A model generated the notes under the pieces. It had not been told where the DNA came from. It searched no databases and saw only the letters and a program-made list of their open reading frames with translations. Shown here piece by piece: positions 20,038-30,107 of a stretch of 30,247 bases of DNA (position 1 is the first letter of the stretch; each line of letters opens with the position of its first letter). The position numbers and the translations under genes are program-made. The DNA is from Pleurotus djamor (lineage: Eukaryota; Basidiomycota; Agaricomycetes; Agaricales; Pleurotaceae), in NCBI GenBank assembly GCA_029747585.1, contig JAPEVF010000561.1, positions 1 to 30,247 on the forward strand, written 5' to 3'.

Positions 20038-21822
20038 CTATTCATTCACATCACTCAGACTACAGTCCGAATCCATACCGCTCCGACGCTTATCGGGCAC
20101 GATGACCATATCTCTGATCATACGGTCCATCGCAGTTACGCCCCTCTGCTTCCCATCCCACACAACCGTCGTAAACCTCTTCAACGGCTCCAAATATCCC
20201 GAAGTCACACTGCAATTCGTCACGGTGAGCTCCCGGATAGGAACTCCACGATTAGACCGGGAACGGAAGACTCGAGCCAAAGAACCCCAATTCTGTGCGT
20301 TATCTGCTGACATGTCGAAATCGTTGACGATGTATACCGAGCGAAGCTCCGGGTTCGGGAGTTGATTAGACCGAGAAGACTTTGTAGAGAGCGCGAAGAG
20401 AATGGGTTTGTGGTCGACGGTGATCGTTTGTAGGCGGATGAGGAGCGGAAGGAGGGAAGACCAAGGGACGCGTATGTGATCGTCACGCACATGGTTGACA
20501 TTTAGATGTTGGATTTGATGGAGCGGGAGGAACCGCAGGGTATTGATGTGATTTGTCATTGTGTACGGAACCCATTCGACTTGAAGGTGGAGAAAGGGGA
20601 GAGGAGAGTTGACATTCGGCGCTCCTACTCCTGCTCCGACACTGAGACTATACGCGTAACCATCCCGGCTGTATGACTCTTTGAACTGCATATGCAGACT
20701 GTTGATTGCGGAAATCAAGGATGCATGCGCGTGTAACGGTTGAAGATGTAAATAGTCCCGCGCATCGATATCGTCGCAGTCGTTGTAGTAAACGCTCGAG
20801 ACAGATGCGGTGTGGGGCATTTCAAGGTAGGCAAAGAGTTGCGCCACCTCAAGATCCCGGGACTTGAGGATGAGTCTGCGGAGGCGAGGTAATGTGACAG
20901 GGGTTATGCGAGGGTTCGGCTCGCGAAAGTTCAGTCCCATGCAAACAATGATGCCAACTTCTACATGTTCAATCTCGGGCATATTTCGCAGAGCGTCATT
21001 GAGGAGCCATAGCCCAGTAATCGGGTAATCGGAGGAAAGAGAATCGAGGACAAGGTGAACCAACGATGGGAGCAAGGGAAAATGCGACGGAAGCATACTT
21101 CTGAGTTCCATCGAACGTAAGAGAGGTAGGTGCGTCCAGAAATGATGCATTTGCACGGTAACTGGATAGGGGGATGGATCATCGCAAAATGTGACCATGA
21201 CAAGTCGACGTAGCATAGGGAGGTGAGGCTCGGCGTCTGGGGCTATCCCATGAGAGAAGAAAGACTGCGCGGTGGCGTCCCAACAGTAAAGCACTATCTC
21301 TTCAGCACGTTCCAGGGAGCGAGTGATAGGGAGAATATCGTCCGCTGAGCGACGGCTTCGAAGGCCGGAAACGCCGCGTGGTGGAAAAATAAACCGAAGG
21401 GGCGTCCGCTTCGCCCTTTTGATGGATTCAGTGACCCACGCAGCACTTGTCAACGTGACTGTAGCCCAGAGTTGCGGTGTATTCAGCGCGACATTGCGCC
21501 AATGTGAGCATATCCGCGATAAGACCAAGATTTCGATGACGGGATGCTTCCTGGTATAGGATTTGGGGTTTTTGAAGAGGTCGACATCGCAGAGCGCCCT
21601 GAAGGCGACAAAGATTTGCGAGAGTACTTCATTAGGGAGTTTGGATATGGCAGCGTAGGTATTTCTACGACGGTCTAAGAGGCGTATGACCTCAATGTAC
21701 TGAAGTTTCTGAGCGTCGATGGCTCTCTGGGCATCGACGTCGGCAGAGGTGGCCTGGTAGAATGATATAAGGGGAGTAAGTTTCATCAATGAGGGAAGCG
21801 ACACTAAGTATACACATACCAT
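20038..21822 (-). CDS. F-box-like protein with leucine-rich C-terminal region (minus copy)
   Basis: The main exon is 21753-20038 on the minus strand. With the ATG at 21822-21820 joined across a 66-nt intron (GTATGT donor, CTACCAG acceptor), the product is 572 residues. Residues 10-34 are a helix (AQRAIDAQKLQYIEVIRLLD). The F-box-like domain follows at about 39-97: KLPNEVLSQIF and CSHWRNVALNTPQLW. The rest has leucine-rich-repeat-like blocks (LPRLRRLILKSRDL, FLPLHQIQHLNVNHV). This is the usual build of agaricomycete F-box proteins, thought to bring substrates to an SCF ubiquitin ligase through Skp1. The substrate is unknown. The intron has no stop and is a multiple of three, so its retention would keep the frame. 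The gene is divergent from its paralogue at 23430. Confidence 0.85.
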   Translation of the reverse strand: MVCVYLVSLPSLMKLTPLISFYQATSADVDAQRAIDAQKLQYIEVIRLLDRRRNTYAAISKLPNEVLSQIFVAFRALCDVDLFKNPKSYTRKHPVIEILVLSRICSHWRNVALNTPQLWATVTLTSAAWVTESIKRAKRTPLRFIFPPRGVSGLRSRRSADDILPITRSLERAEEIVLYCWDATAQSFFSHGIAPDAEPHLPMLRRLVMVTFCDDPSPYPVTVQMHHFWTHLPLLRSMELRSMLPSHFPLLPSLVHLVLDSLSSDYPITGLWLLNDALRNMPEIEHVEVGIIVCMGLNFREPNPRITPVTLPRLRRLILKSRDLEVAQLFAYLEMPHTASVSSVYYNDCDDIDARDYLHLQPLHAHASLISAINSLHMQFKESYSRDGYAYSLSVGAGVGAPNVNSPLPFLHLQVEWVPYTMTNHINTLRFLPLHQIQHLNVNHVRDDHIRVPWSSLLPLLIRLQTITVDHKPILFALSTKSSRSNQLPNPELRSVYIVNDFDMSADNAQNWGSLARVFRSRSNRGVPIRELTVTNCSVTSGYLEPLKRFTTVVWDGKQRGVTAMDRMIRDMVIVPDKRRSGMDSDCSLSDVNE

Positions 21823-23429
21823 CGCGTCACGCTTGGGATTTAGCACAAGTTCAGCGAAATTCACGAATTTTCTGAGGAGCCGAGTATGGGGATTTGGAAA
21901 GAGCGCACAATCCCGAAGAAAGGGACGGGCGCTTATTTGTACCTTTTTATCCTTTCAACCACCACGACCTCGATGTCGTCCCCAGCTGCCCATCCACGAC
22001 GAATAGTACTACGAATATGGAGATCGCAAGATGGGTAGGCATGACGTCGGAGAAAGTAGTCACTACTCGGTGCTTGGTACGTATCATCCTTCTGGCTACT
22101 CTGCTCCCGAGTTTTCAATTCTATTTTCAGTCTCCAGAAAACACGACCTGAGGCCGAGGTTTTGTTACGGAGGAGGGACACTCGCTTTACAGCTGAATAT
22201 AACAGAATGAAGGTCCTTGATACAGGTGCGCCCCATCACACATCCTTCTATCCTGCCTTGACGATCATTCTTTTTCTCAGAGCAGCTCGCTGGCTCATGC
22301 CGAAGAAAAACCACGTTTGTCACGTTCGAGAATTGTTCATCACTTCCACGGGATCACTTCAGCGGGATGGTGTGATAAATGATGGGCGAATAATCCACCA
22401 TGTGTCAACAAAAAGCTGAGGTGCGACGAACCTAACCTACTTTACCACCCCCCATGAACTGAATGTCATCTCCTTCAGATTCATTCATCTCCGGCAACGG
22501 CTGCATGGGACCGTGGAATTCACTCACGCGTCTCATCATGCCCCTCTTGTAGGCATCCGTCCGAAAATGAGAGAGGCAAACGAGGACTGAGCGTCGACGG
22601 CTCCGTTTGGGCTGAAGCATGAAGCATGATTGACCCCTTCGTACGCTGTGAGTGGGCTCTGTGCACTCCTCCATCTACTCCCTAGCCTAACGCCGGCCTA
22701 GCCTCCCCTTGTACGAAATGCTCGAGCTTGATGTCGTTTTGGCGACCGATCGAGCCAAGCTATACGCGGGCCCTCGCGCATCGAAGGAAACCCTTCTTTC
22801 CTTGGAACATTTTCTTGTGTCTGGCGATCCTTCGCTGTGGAAGACAGCTACACGCGCTCCCCGAACCTCTCGCAAACCTCTACCTTGCTTCCTCCCGTTT
22901 CATTCCATAGATGACCCATTGTTTCTCTCCTCTTCGAACCTGCTGCGGACTTTTTCGGACATTTGATGTACTCTTCTTCCCATTGGACTTCTTATCATCC
23001 CTCCACGCCATCCTTATACCTCATCTTTTCAGTGCAATAGCGTCACCAGTAGCTATGATTACGCTCATCCTTGAACCCATGCCCTCTCGTTACTAGCCCA
23101 GGTTCCCTTTTCTGTCTTCATTACTCCCTCATACCTCCTTGCTACAGTTTTCGGAATGGCTACATAGTGTCGTTATATTCACACCCTCCCCATGGACGCT
23201 ATGTATCGTTTTGTCTCCTGGCCCAAGATGTCCATTCCAAGAAATTTAGTCTTGACCGTGAGAATCAAATTACCCACGGTCAATGTTCGACAACGCCAAA
23301 ATTCTGACTTCGGTCCAACATGGGCCGGCATATTGCCGGTACAACCTGTCGTTGCCTAAACCCGACCCCTCCAACATAGTCAACCAGCGAATACTTTAGA
23401 GATTCACGCGCGTAACGCTTGACGTTTCT
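21823..23429. other. Shared upstream region of the divergent F-box pair
   Basis: These 1.6 kb separate the start codons of two head-to-head F-box genes and must include both promoters. Frames of up to 85 codons occur on both strands, but none has a domain. I could not identify a TATA box with confidence. A perfect 9-bp hairpin lies at 23252-23283, about 150 bp before the plus-strand start. Confidence 0.6.
23252..23283. repeat. Dispersed hairpin motif, copy 2 (perfect 9-bp arms)
   Basis: TTGACCGTG (23252-23260) and CACGGTCAA (23275-23283) are exact inverted repeats around a 14-nt loop. The motif matches 14773-14803 in arms, spacing and loop start. It could be the remnant of a small inverted-repeat element or a protein-binding palindrome. 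Confidence 0.7.
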
Positions 23430-25200
23430 ATGGTCCGTCATCTCGCACATGAAATTTAAATGAAAGATGTACAGACTGTCTTAACTTTTGAACCAGGCAA
23501 TTGGGTCCACAAATGGCGGAGCTCAGAGAGCTATTGACAAGCAGAAGGCGAAGATCAAAGAACTCATACGAGCTCTAGACGAGCGTCGTAACACCCACAC
23601 GAACATAGGAAAGCTTCCCAACCACGTCTTGGCCCGAATTTTCTCTTTTATCAAGATTTTTACGGACGCGGAGCTTTTCCGCGACCCTAGGTCATACACG
23701 CACAAATTTCCTCCACTTCCAGTGGCCGTTCTAGCTGGGGTTTGCTCACAATGGAGGCGAATCGTGCTTGATACGCCTCGGCTTTGGACGACAATTCTAT
23801 TTAGCGGTCCCCACCTGCTTGATGAATGGCACAGAAGATCGAAGCGTAGCCCTCTTCGCATTTTGGTAACGCCTCGGACTATTCGATATCATCACCATCG
23901 TCGCTGGGAAGGATGTCTTTCTCCACGCCAATTGCTCGAAATTGCAACGGGTCGCGCTGAAGAGCTTGTTATATGCGGTGATGTCCGCCATTCACGGTCG
24001 TTTATATCCCAATGTGTCGCGCCGAATGCCAGACTTGCTGCACCTCTTCTACATATGCTGAACCTTGATATCTTCAGCAACGTTCGACCAAACGCACCTC
24101 ATCCCGCGCCTATAATACTCCGTGACTTCTGGACGGCCGCACCTCGCCTTCGTTCCATGAATCTCCGGAACGTCATCCCAATGAACTTTCCCGTTTTGCC
24201 GTCTTTGACCAACTTAATCATACATGTCGACGCCCGTGATGACTCCCTCTCAGTACCCTGGCTAATCACCCTACTTCGCAACGCCCCAAACTTGGAGGAA
24301 GCAGAAGTATCCGTACTCAAGTCCTATGATCCCTTGGATATAACTGGCTCTGTAGTCGCTCTGCCCAGATTGCGACGGCTAAAAATCGCATTTGGATCTA
24401 CGGAAGAGTCCTTGTTCTTCAAACACGTCGATATCCCTCCCATAGCGAATATTTCTGCATCGTACGTCAACGACCACAACGAACGTTTCGCAAGAAATAT
24501 AGAACGCCTGAGATCCATTCACGAAACACTTCCGTCGTTCTCTAGCCTTGTTTCTCTCCCCGAAGCCGTATTTCGAATGGATATCAAGGATACCCGGCAT
24601 ACAGAAGACGAAGACGGCTTCAGCTATGCCCTCAAAGCCGAACGAACGGATGATGAATCTCCCAACCTCTACCTCACGATCCAACACATCTCGTACTCGC
24701 GCGCAGAACCCACCCTGCTTCATCATGGCCTTCCCTTCTACATTGTCGCTCATCTATCCGTCACTAACATCCGCGACATCGAGCAAGCTTCTACCTGGTC
24801 GCGACTCATCCCTTTCTTCGTCCGTCTGAAGACCGTCTCTGTCGACTACAAAGAAATCCTCAGTGTAGCGCTAACACGAACTTGCCCCACCACAAAACAG
24901 CTATTCAATCCCGACCTGGAATCGATATCCATCGTGAGGGACTGGAAGTGCCCAGCGCAGGAAGATTGGACGCGGTTAGCTTCGGCTTTACGGAAACGCT
25001 CGAAGGCTGGGAAGGCAGTCCTTAGCTTGGTTATAGAAGATTGTAGGGTGGTGAGCGCGGAGTACTTGGCTGAGTTGAGGAAGTACACTGATGTGCAGTG
25101 GGATGGGAGGAAGCACTTGAGTATGTCAGAGGACATGAAGATGAAGCTCAGTCGTGCTTCGGGGTGCAATTATAGATCGGATAGCGACTCTGACCTTTGA
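23430..25200 (+). CDS. F-box-like protein with leucine-rich C-terminal region (plus copy)
   Basis: The main exon 23497-25200 is preceded by an AACCAG acceptor. The nearest usable start is the ATG at 23430-23432, joined by a 64-nt intron whose donor (GTCCGT) is weak, giving 568 residues. After an amphipathic helix (AQRAIDKQKAKIKELIRALD) comes the F-box-like domain at about 40-98 (KLPNHVLARIF, CSQWRRIVLDTPRLW). Leucine-rich blocks follow (LPRLRRLKIAFGSTE, TRLASALRKRSKA), with the ending DSDSDL. Order, length and the intron position match the minus-strand paralogue at 21822-20038, so the two arose by inverted duplication. The expected role is as an SCF ubiquitin-ligase adaptor; the target is unknown. 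There is no in-frame ATG inside the first 60 codons of the main exon that would keep the F-box. Confidence 0.85.
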
Positions 25201-25375
25201 AATTCTCATTCCGTTTCCCTTAGCTGATCTTTTCCATCTACGTCGTATTATTACTCAGACCCATCGTCCTATTACAATCCTCGCCACGCCTTTAAAGCTA
25301 GAGTACACCCCATACTACTGGATACAAACCGACTAAACCACTATTAACCAAGCTGAAGCTCAAGAAACCCATCGT

Positions 25376-26389
25376 TTAGACGGCAATCAACTTCGCCAAT
25401 TCCCCAGATTGTTGCTTGCTAACAGCATCGGAGCTCCCTGTTGTCGAGGAAGCCATGATCGTAAGCGACGGAAGAGATGGATGGGTGGAAGGGGAGCACA
25501 AAATAGTCAGACAAGAGAATTTCGTGAGAAAGCCGAATCACGTACCGCCAATGTGGGTTTGATCTAGAGTCGTTATACGCGACGCGTAAACGACGGGTGC
25601 GGACCAAGCGAATTCGGACCGAATTGAGGAGAGTTGAGTATAGAAAGACAACAGCACCCAAACATCGAGGAGAATATCAATGGAAATGTAACGGAATCGG
25701 TCAGATTCTGGTTGCTCCTCGAAATTGAAAGGGACGCACTGATGAAAATATTTGGAACGGTCCTCTGTCCCGTCTTACTCAAGAGATACCCTTGGATCTG
25801 AGCACCGTCTTCGAGTTGATCAAGTCTAGCATATCACGAATCAACATTAGCACGTGTACATTCTCGAGGGGGTAGGCGAACGGAGAAGTAGAAGGTGGTA
25901 CTCAACTCATATACTTTCGCTTCGACGGTCGGGTATTCGCTAGCGAAGAGGGCTTTGGCCCGTCGGCAGTATGGGCAATGGGACTTTGAAAAGATGACCA
26001 CTTTGTTCTGGACGATAGCGTCCTAGTTACACGAAGTATAAATATAACCGTTGAATTAGTACAACATTGAGTATGTGATCAAGGAAAAAACAGACCTCGA
26101 CAAGTGACTTGACAGACATAGTTGGTATGGGGAAATTCAACGGTGGAGGAGGATGAGCTGCGTGTTCAACAGAGGAGGCTACCTGGGTTGAGTATTGGTT
26201 TCCCTTTCCGCTCGGAGGAGTAGCGTTGGAGGTAAAGAAACGGGTGGGTGTGTTGGCGGTTGACGAGAGCGAGGTGTACCGGATACGTTCAGGTTGATTA
26301 GAGCGAGATGAGGAGAACGCTCTGTGTGTCGGAGCGAGAGAGACACGAGAGGTGGCTTTATACACCGTTCTGGGGATCATGTGCTGCAT
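25376..26389 (-). CDS. Dithiol glutaredoxin (CPYC), probable dual targeting
   Basis: Five minus-strand exons join in phase: 26389-26096, 26022-25907, 25825-25740, 25563-25546 and 25437-25376. Introns are 73, 81, 176 and 108 nt; the fourth exon is only 18 nt. The long form has 191 residues. The active site is CPYC at 114-117 ([16 protein letters not shown]), with TVPNIFI and THIGGSSD supplying the glutathione-binding TVP and GG motifs. The enzyme reduces disulfides and glutathionylated proteins using glutathione. Residues 1-90 are rich in Arg/Ser/Thr and poor in acidic residues early on ([20 protein letters not shown]), like a mitochondrial presequence. The internal ATG at 26119 ([12 protein letters not shown]) gives a normal 101-residue cytosolic form. 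Donor GTTGAG of the second intron is unusual. Confidence 0.9.
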
Positions 26390-26505
26390 GACGAAGAGAC
26401 AACGATGAGTCAGGTGCAGAACACTCAGCAAGGGGCGTGATACTGGGGAGAAGCGCAGGCGCACGGGGTCCAAGTTTCTACCGTTCAATTGAGCTTCCTG
26501 GGGTA

Positions 26506-26515
26506 CTTATATATA
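26506..26515 (-). promoter_or_regulatory. TATA-box candidate for the glutaredoxin gene
   Basis: On the minus strand the sequence reads TATATATAAG, about 117 nt upstream of the long-form ATG at 26389. The position suits a core promoter. Transcription starting downstream of 26389 would be needed to make the short form by itself. Confidence 0.45.
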
Positions 26516-27135
26516 CTCTGGTGTATCCATATTTGACCTCCGAGAAGTATAGCAGCGAAGAGAGAACTTGATAATTGAATTCCTTTGAAGCTCCATCGGC
26601 TAAGGGCATTGTTGACTGATGGCTTTGATGGAGGCAGAAAGTCCGAGCGTCGAGCATGCGATCGAGTGCGGGGGTGCGATGTATAAGCGAGGAGAACCAG
26701 TGATACTTCTTCTTACCGAGCGTCTGTCCTATTGAAGCGGACGAGTTGCTTTTAATGGCAGAAGAGACGTTCGTGGTCCAGGAACAAGAGTACACTGGCA
26801 ATATTGTAGAGACGGCTCGCCGCTAAACCAGCTAGCTGCTCCGGTTTGAATCCAGGTCAATACCTTTTCTTTGAGATTTCTCATTTGGATTTTTGGCGAT
26901 GATCGACTGAGGATGAGAGTAAACACATCAGCAAATCGGCGAGACTGTGGCAGGAGTGCCAGGCGGTGGACCTCAGTGGAGGTCTGGACTTAGTGGCGCC
27001 ACAACCCTGCCACAGTCCCACGACACAGAAGCTTCCCACGTCCACCTTTTTTTTGCTTCCACCCCATCATTGCCCCATCGCTTCATCGCCTGCATCTCCG
27101 CACAGCGCCCTTCTATCCTACCGCCCTCCCATACA
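26516..27135. other. Divergent intergenic region
   Basis: This region lies between the divergent glutaredoxin gene and the small gene at 27136. Frames on the minus strand (26926-26729, 26801-26516) have no domain. The right part, from about 27000, is pyrimidine-rich on the plus strand and open in two frames, so the start of the next gene could be further left than annotated. Confidence 0.4.
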
Positions 27136-27796
27136 ATGCCATCCGCCTCCACGATCAAGACGCCTGCAAACACGATCCCCCTTCCTTTGAGCAATCCAAC
27201 CCCAACCAATCACCCGAAGTCCTGCCTGGTATCCATGGTCTTCGCACTTTCTTCTGCTCAACAGTCTGGTCGACTTCCCAAGTCTGGTTCAAGTACGTCA
27301 TTTTCACNTTTTTTGTGTCGTATAATGTCTCATTATGTGCATCTTCGACAGTCCCAGGCTTGGAATTATGCGAGGCGTGCTCTCGGCTCCGTGACTCTCC
27401 GATCGAGTCCCCTACCAGTCACCCATCAACCACCAGCGGGGGAAACTCAATGGCCGAAGAGCCAGCTGCATCCTCCCCTCTGCTGATGCCCCACCCGCAT
27501 TCGGGGCTCTTCCCTGTCGAGATGGAACTGGCGCTCGTTTACGCCAATTGTGACGCGTTCCGTCAAATCCTGCGCTCGCGCGCGGCACAATTTGCATTGG
27601 TAGAACGTGCGATGATTCGCGTTGCCTGTGCGCTCTTCTCTGGATCAGGTGGTGAGTGGCACGTTCTCTTTATCTTTCCTCATCTCACGCAGTATCCTCA
27701 GGTCCACTCGACACGTTTGAGTTGGCTTTCATGTTGGTGGAAGCTTTGAAGACATTCAAACATGCCCTCGCCGAAGAAGTGTATCGTCCCATCTAA
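27136..27796 (+). CDS. Uncharacterised protein, 183 residues
   Basis: Exons 27136-27292, 27352-27651 and 27702-27796 join in phase, with introns of 59 nt (including an N at 27308 before a T run) and 50 nt. The first part is Ser/Thr/Pro-rich and disordered. The C-terminal part looks folded and helical: FPVEMELALVYANCDAFRQI, SRAAQFALVERAMIRVACAL, and across the last junction LDTFELAFMLVEALKTFKHA, ending VYRPI. I do not recognise the family. The ATG at 27136 has a fair context (ACAATGCC). However, the third frame is also open from 26994 through 27649 without splicing the first intron and enters the same C-terminal region, but it has no ATG. Only the last two exons are secure. The plus-strand gene ends 95 bp before the transposase stop, tail-to-tail. 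Confidence 0.6.
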
Positions 27797-27891
27797 TCAT
27801 GAACTCAATATTTTCATGTACCCTTGTCTACTTCCTGTATCTCATCACATTTCGCGGAAACTTCAATCAGTCTTTTTGCTTGATAATTCAA

Positions 27892-29933
27892 CTAAGATAA
27901 TAACTCGAAAGCGTGATAATCTACATACTTGTTTACAAAGAAACTTCGAAATGAATCAAGAGAGTACTGGTACTTAAACTGTGAAGGGAGAGGTTGAGCC
28001 GGAAACACAGGGATGAGGTGGGCTGCACGAAGAATGCTGTTGACATGGACCACGGATATGTAGGGGACCTGCCGCCGCCCTCTCAGATCAGGCTCGACAA
28101 TCCAAAGGCCTGTCGTTGGTTCCGGCTGCTGTCCCACTGGCTTGAACCACTCTACCGCCGCGCATGGATATGTTGTACCATCATAAGAAAAGGAAAACAG
28201 TAGCCGCAGGCGAACCACACTCATTCCCAGTAGGCCAGGCTGTGATTCATCCTCAACGACAAAAGCACAGTCATATCGAGGACCTTGGCCACGCCAGCTT
28301 GGATTGCACCGAATGCGCTCGGAGTACATTCCATACCGACCAGAAAGGTCACTAGGAGCATAGAATGTGGCGACTGCGGAGGGGAAGACCGAAATGGAAG
28401 AATATATTTCGGGGAGATCATTATCGGGTACGTCTTCGGCGCGTAGGAAACTACTTGGGTGGAGTTGATCGTACAGCAGGCGCTGCGTGAGAAGGGGAAG
28501 GTTGGGGATACCAATAAATGTTGCCAGTGTGTCAAGGTCATCGGGGTAGAGTGTTGCTGCAAAGACAGAATGATAAGTACCAATATTTGCCTACGAATTC
28601 ATGCGCACAAGTGCCTTACATTTTCGTTTGGCAAGAACCACTGAGCCTTGGACCATGTCATCGACGGCGGCGGCGTCATTGTCGTCATCATCAAGTGTGG
28701 TAGTTGGTTTAGGCGGTGGCTTGTCGTGAGTCGGTGTAAGGAGTCCTCGGGCCACGAGTTGGGTACGCAAAGCCTGAAGCTTGTCGAGCCGTTGGTTGGT
28801 CAATAGCATTTGTCCAAGTGCGTTATAACGGTTTGAACGACGCCACGGTTTTTTCACGGCAGTAATATGACGAGACTCCGTGATCGAGGAACAGAGGCCG
28901 TATGGAGCTCCGAAACGCTGGATGGAGTATCGGTAATGGGTGAGAGCATGCTGGCGAGGGAGGGAGAAGTTGGTACGGACACCCTCTGTCCGAAATATCT
29001 CCCGATGTTCCTGGAAGTCGCGCAATCGTGTATCAAGGTCAGCAAGGGTAGTCTCGTTAAAGCGGGTACGCCGTGCCAGATAGCAGAAGTCAAGGAATGA
29101 AGAGAACGTGTTGAGAACTTCAAGTGGAACATAGTCCAATAGTACAGGGAGGTAAACCTAAGCGTAGAGTGGGTGAATTCATTGTTGACGAGCGGCGTCA
29201 CGAGCCATCACAAATGTGTCTCACCTTCATCAAGGCCTTGGAGTCGTCTCCAGTCCATTGCTTGAACCGGCGCCCTTGCGGAAAGTGTCGTAGCCCAGGA
29301 AACGGAGGAACAGCCGCAATACTGATGTACAAAACCTCGAACTGAGTTCCAAGACAAACCAACTGAACATTTGGAACCTACCGCTGATCAATGATGTCCA
29401 TAATCGCCTCACCGCGAGCTTTCCCATGCTCTTGAACTAGATATTGTAGCACCCACTCGACAAGGTGATCCTTGAATGTACCCTTGATCACTTGATGCAG
29501 TAAGTCAGGCGAGAGGATTTCGTGGATGTCCGCAAGGGGGAAGTCATTGGTAAATGGCTAAATGGATTATTCGTCAGTGAACGCAGCGCGACGAAGTGAT
29601 TTTGGAACTTACAACAACAGTGCTATCAATTCCAAACATGTCACGTAGGAATTCGGGGTCATCTGCATACAAGTGGACCAGCCCATCCGTATACTCGCGG
29701 GTTCGCGGAACTGCATCTTCTCGATTATCGAGGTCTTGTGGCAAGGCGGTGCATCTACAGAGAAAGGTTATAAGGCACGAAACGCCGAACGGGAAGCAAG
29801 GGAGAACATACTTGGGACACCAGCCTTGAACAATCCCAGCTTGGAGAACTTGCTCAGGATAGTCGGAAATGACTGGCCCAATACCGAAGATCACGCGTCG
29901 AAAGTGTCCATCGGGGCAGCGCATCAGGAAAAC
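27892..29933 (-). CDS. Plavaka-like transposase (KDZ superfamily), N-terminus missing
   Basis: Six minus-strand exons join in phase for 579 residues: 29933-29812, 29754-29613, 29557-29382, 29321-29225, 29157-28620 and 28556-27892. Introns are 57, 55, 60, 67 and 63 nt. Blocks typical of Plavaka transposases of Agaricomycetes, in order: CPDGHFRRVIFGIGP, SDYPEQVLQAGIVQGWCPK, CTALPQDLDN, DIHEILSPDLLHQVIKGTFK, FPQGRRFKQWTGDDSKALMK, LPRQHALTHYRYSIQRFGAP, GLCSSITESRHITAVKKPWR and, near the end, SLDSFRSFFVNKYVDYH. The family moves DNA elements by cut-and-paste. No stop or frameshift interrupts the visible part, so the copy could be young. An acceptor CAAAACAG precedes 29933. The N-terminal third, normally several hundred residues, is not seen upstream; instead there are tandem repeats. 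Confidence 0.88.
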
Positions 29934-30107
29934 CTGTTTTGAGTAGGAGCATAAAAAATCTACAACGTAAAAAGTGTTGGTCATTCAAAGTACTGAAAGT
30001 TGGAAAGTGTTCTTTCAATGCTTTTGTAGATGACTTTAATTTTACAGCCAGCTTTATGATGCTTTTATAGCTTCCACAAAAGTTTGATCAGGTGTGTTCT
30101 TGCTTTC

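Noticed and set aside
20102..20365. Plus-strand frames opposite the minus F-box gene
   Set aside because: These are mirror frames of a well-supported coding exon.
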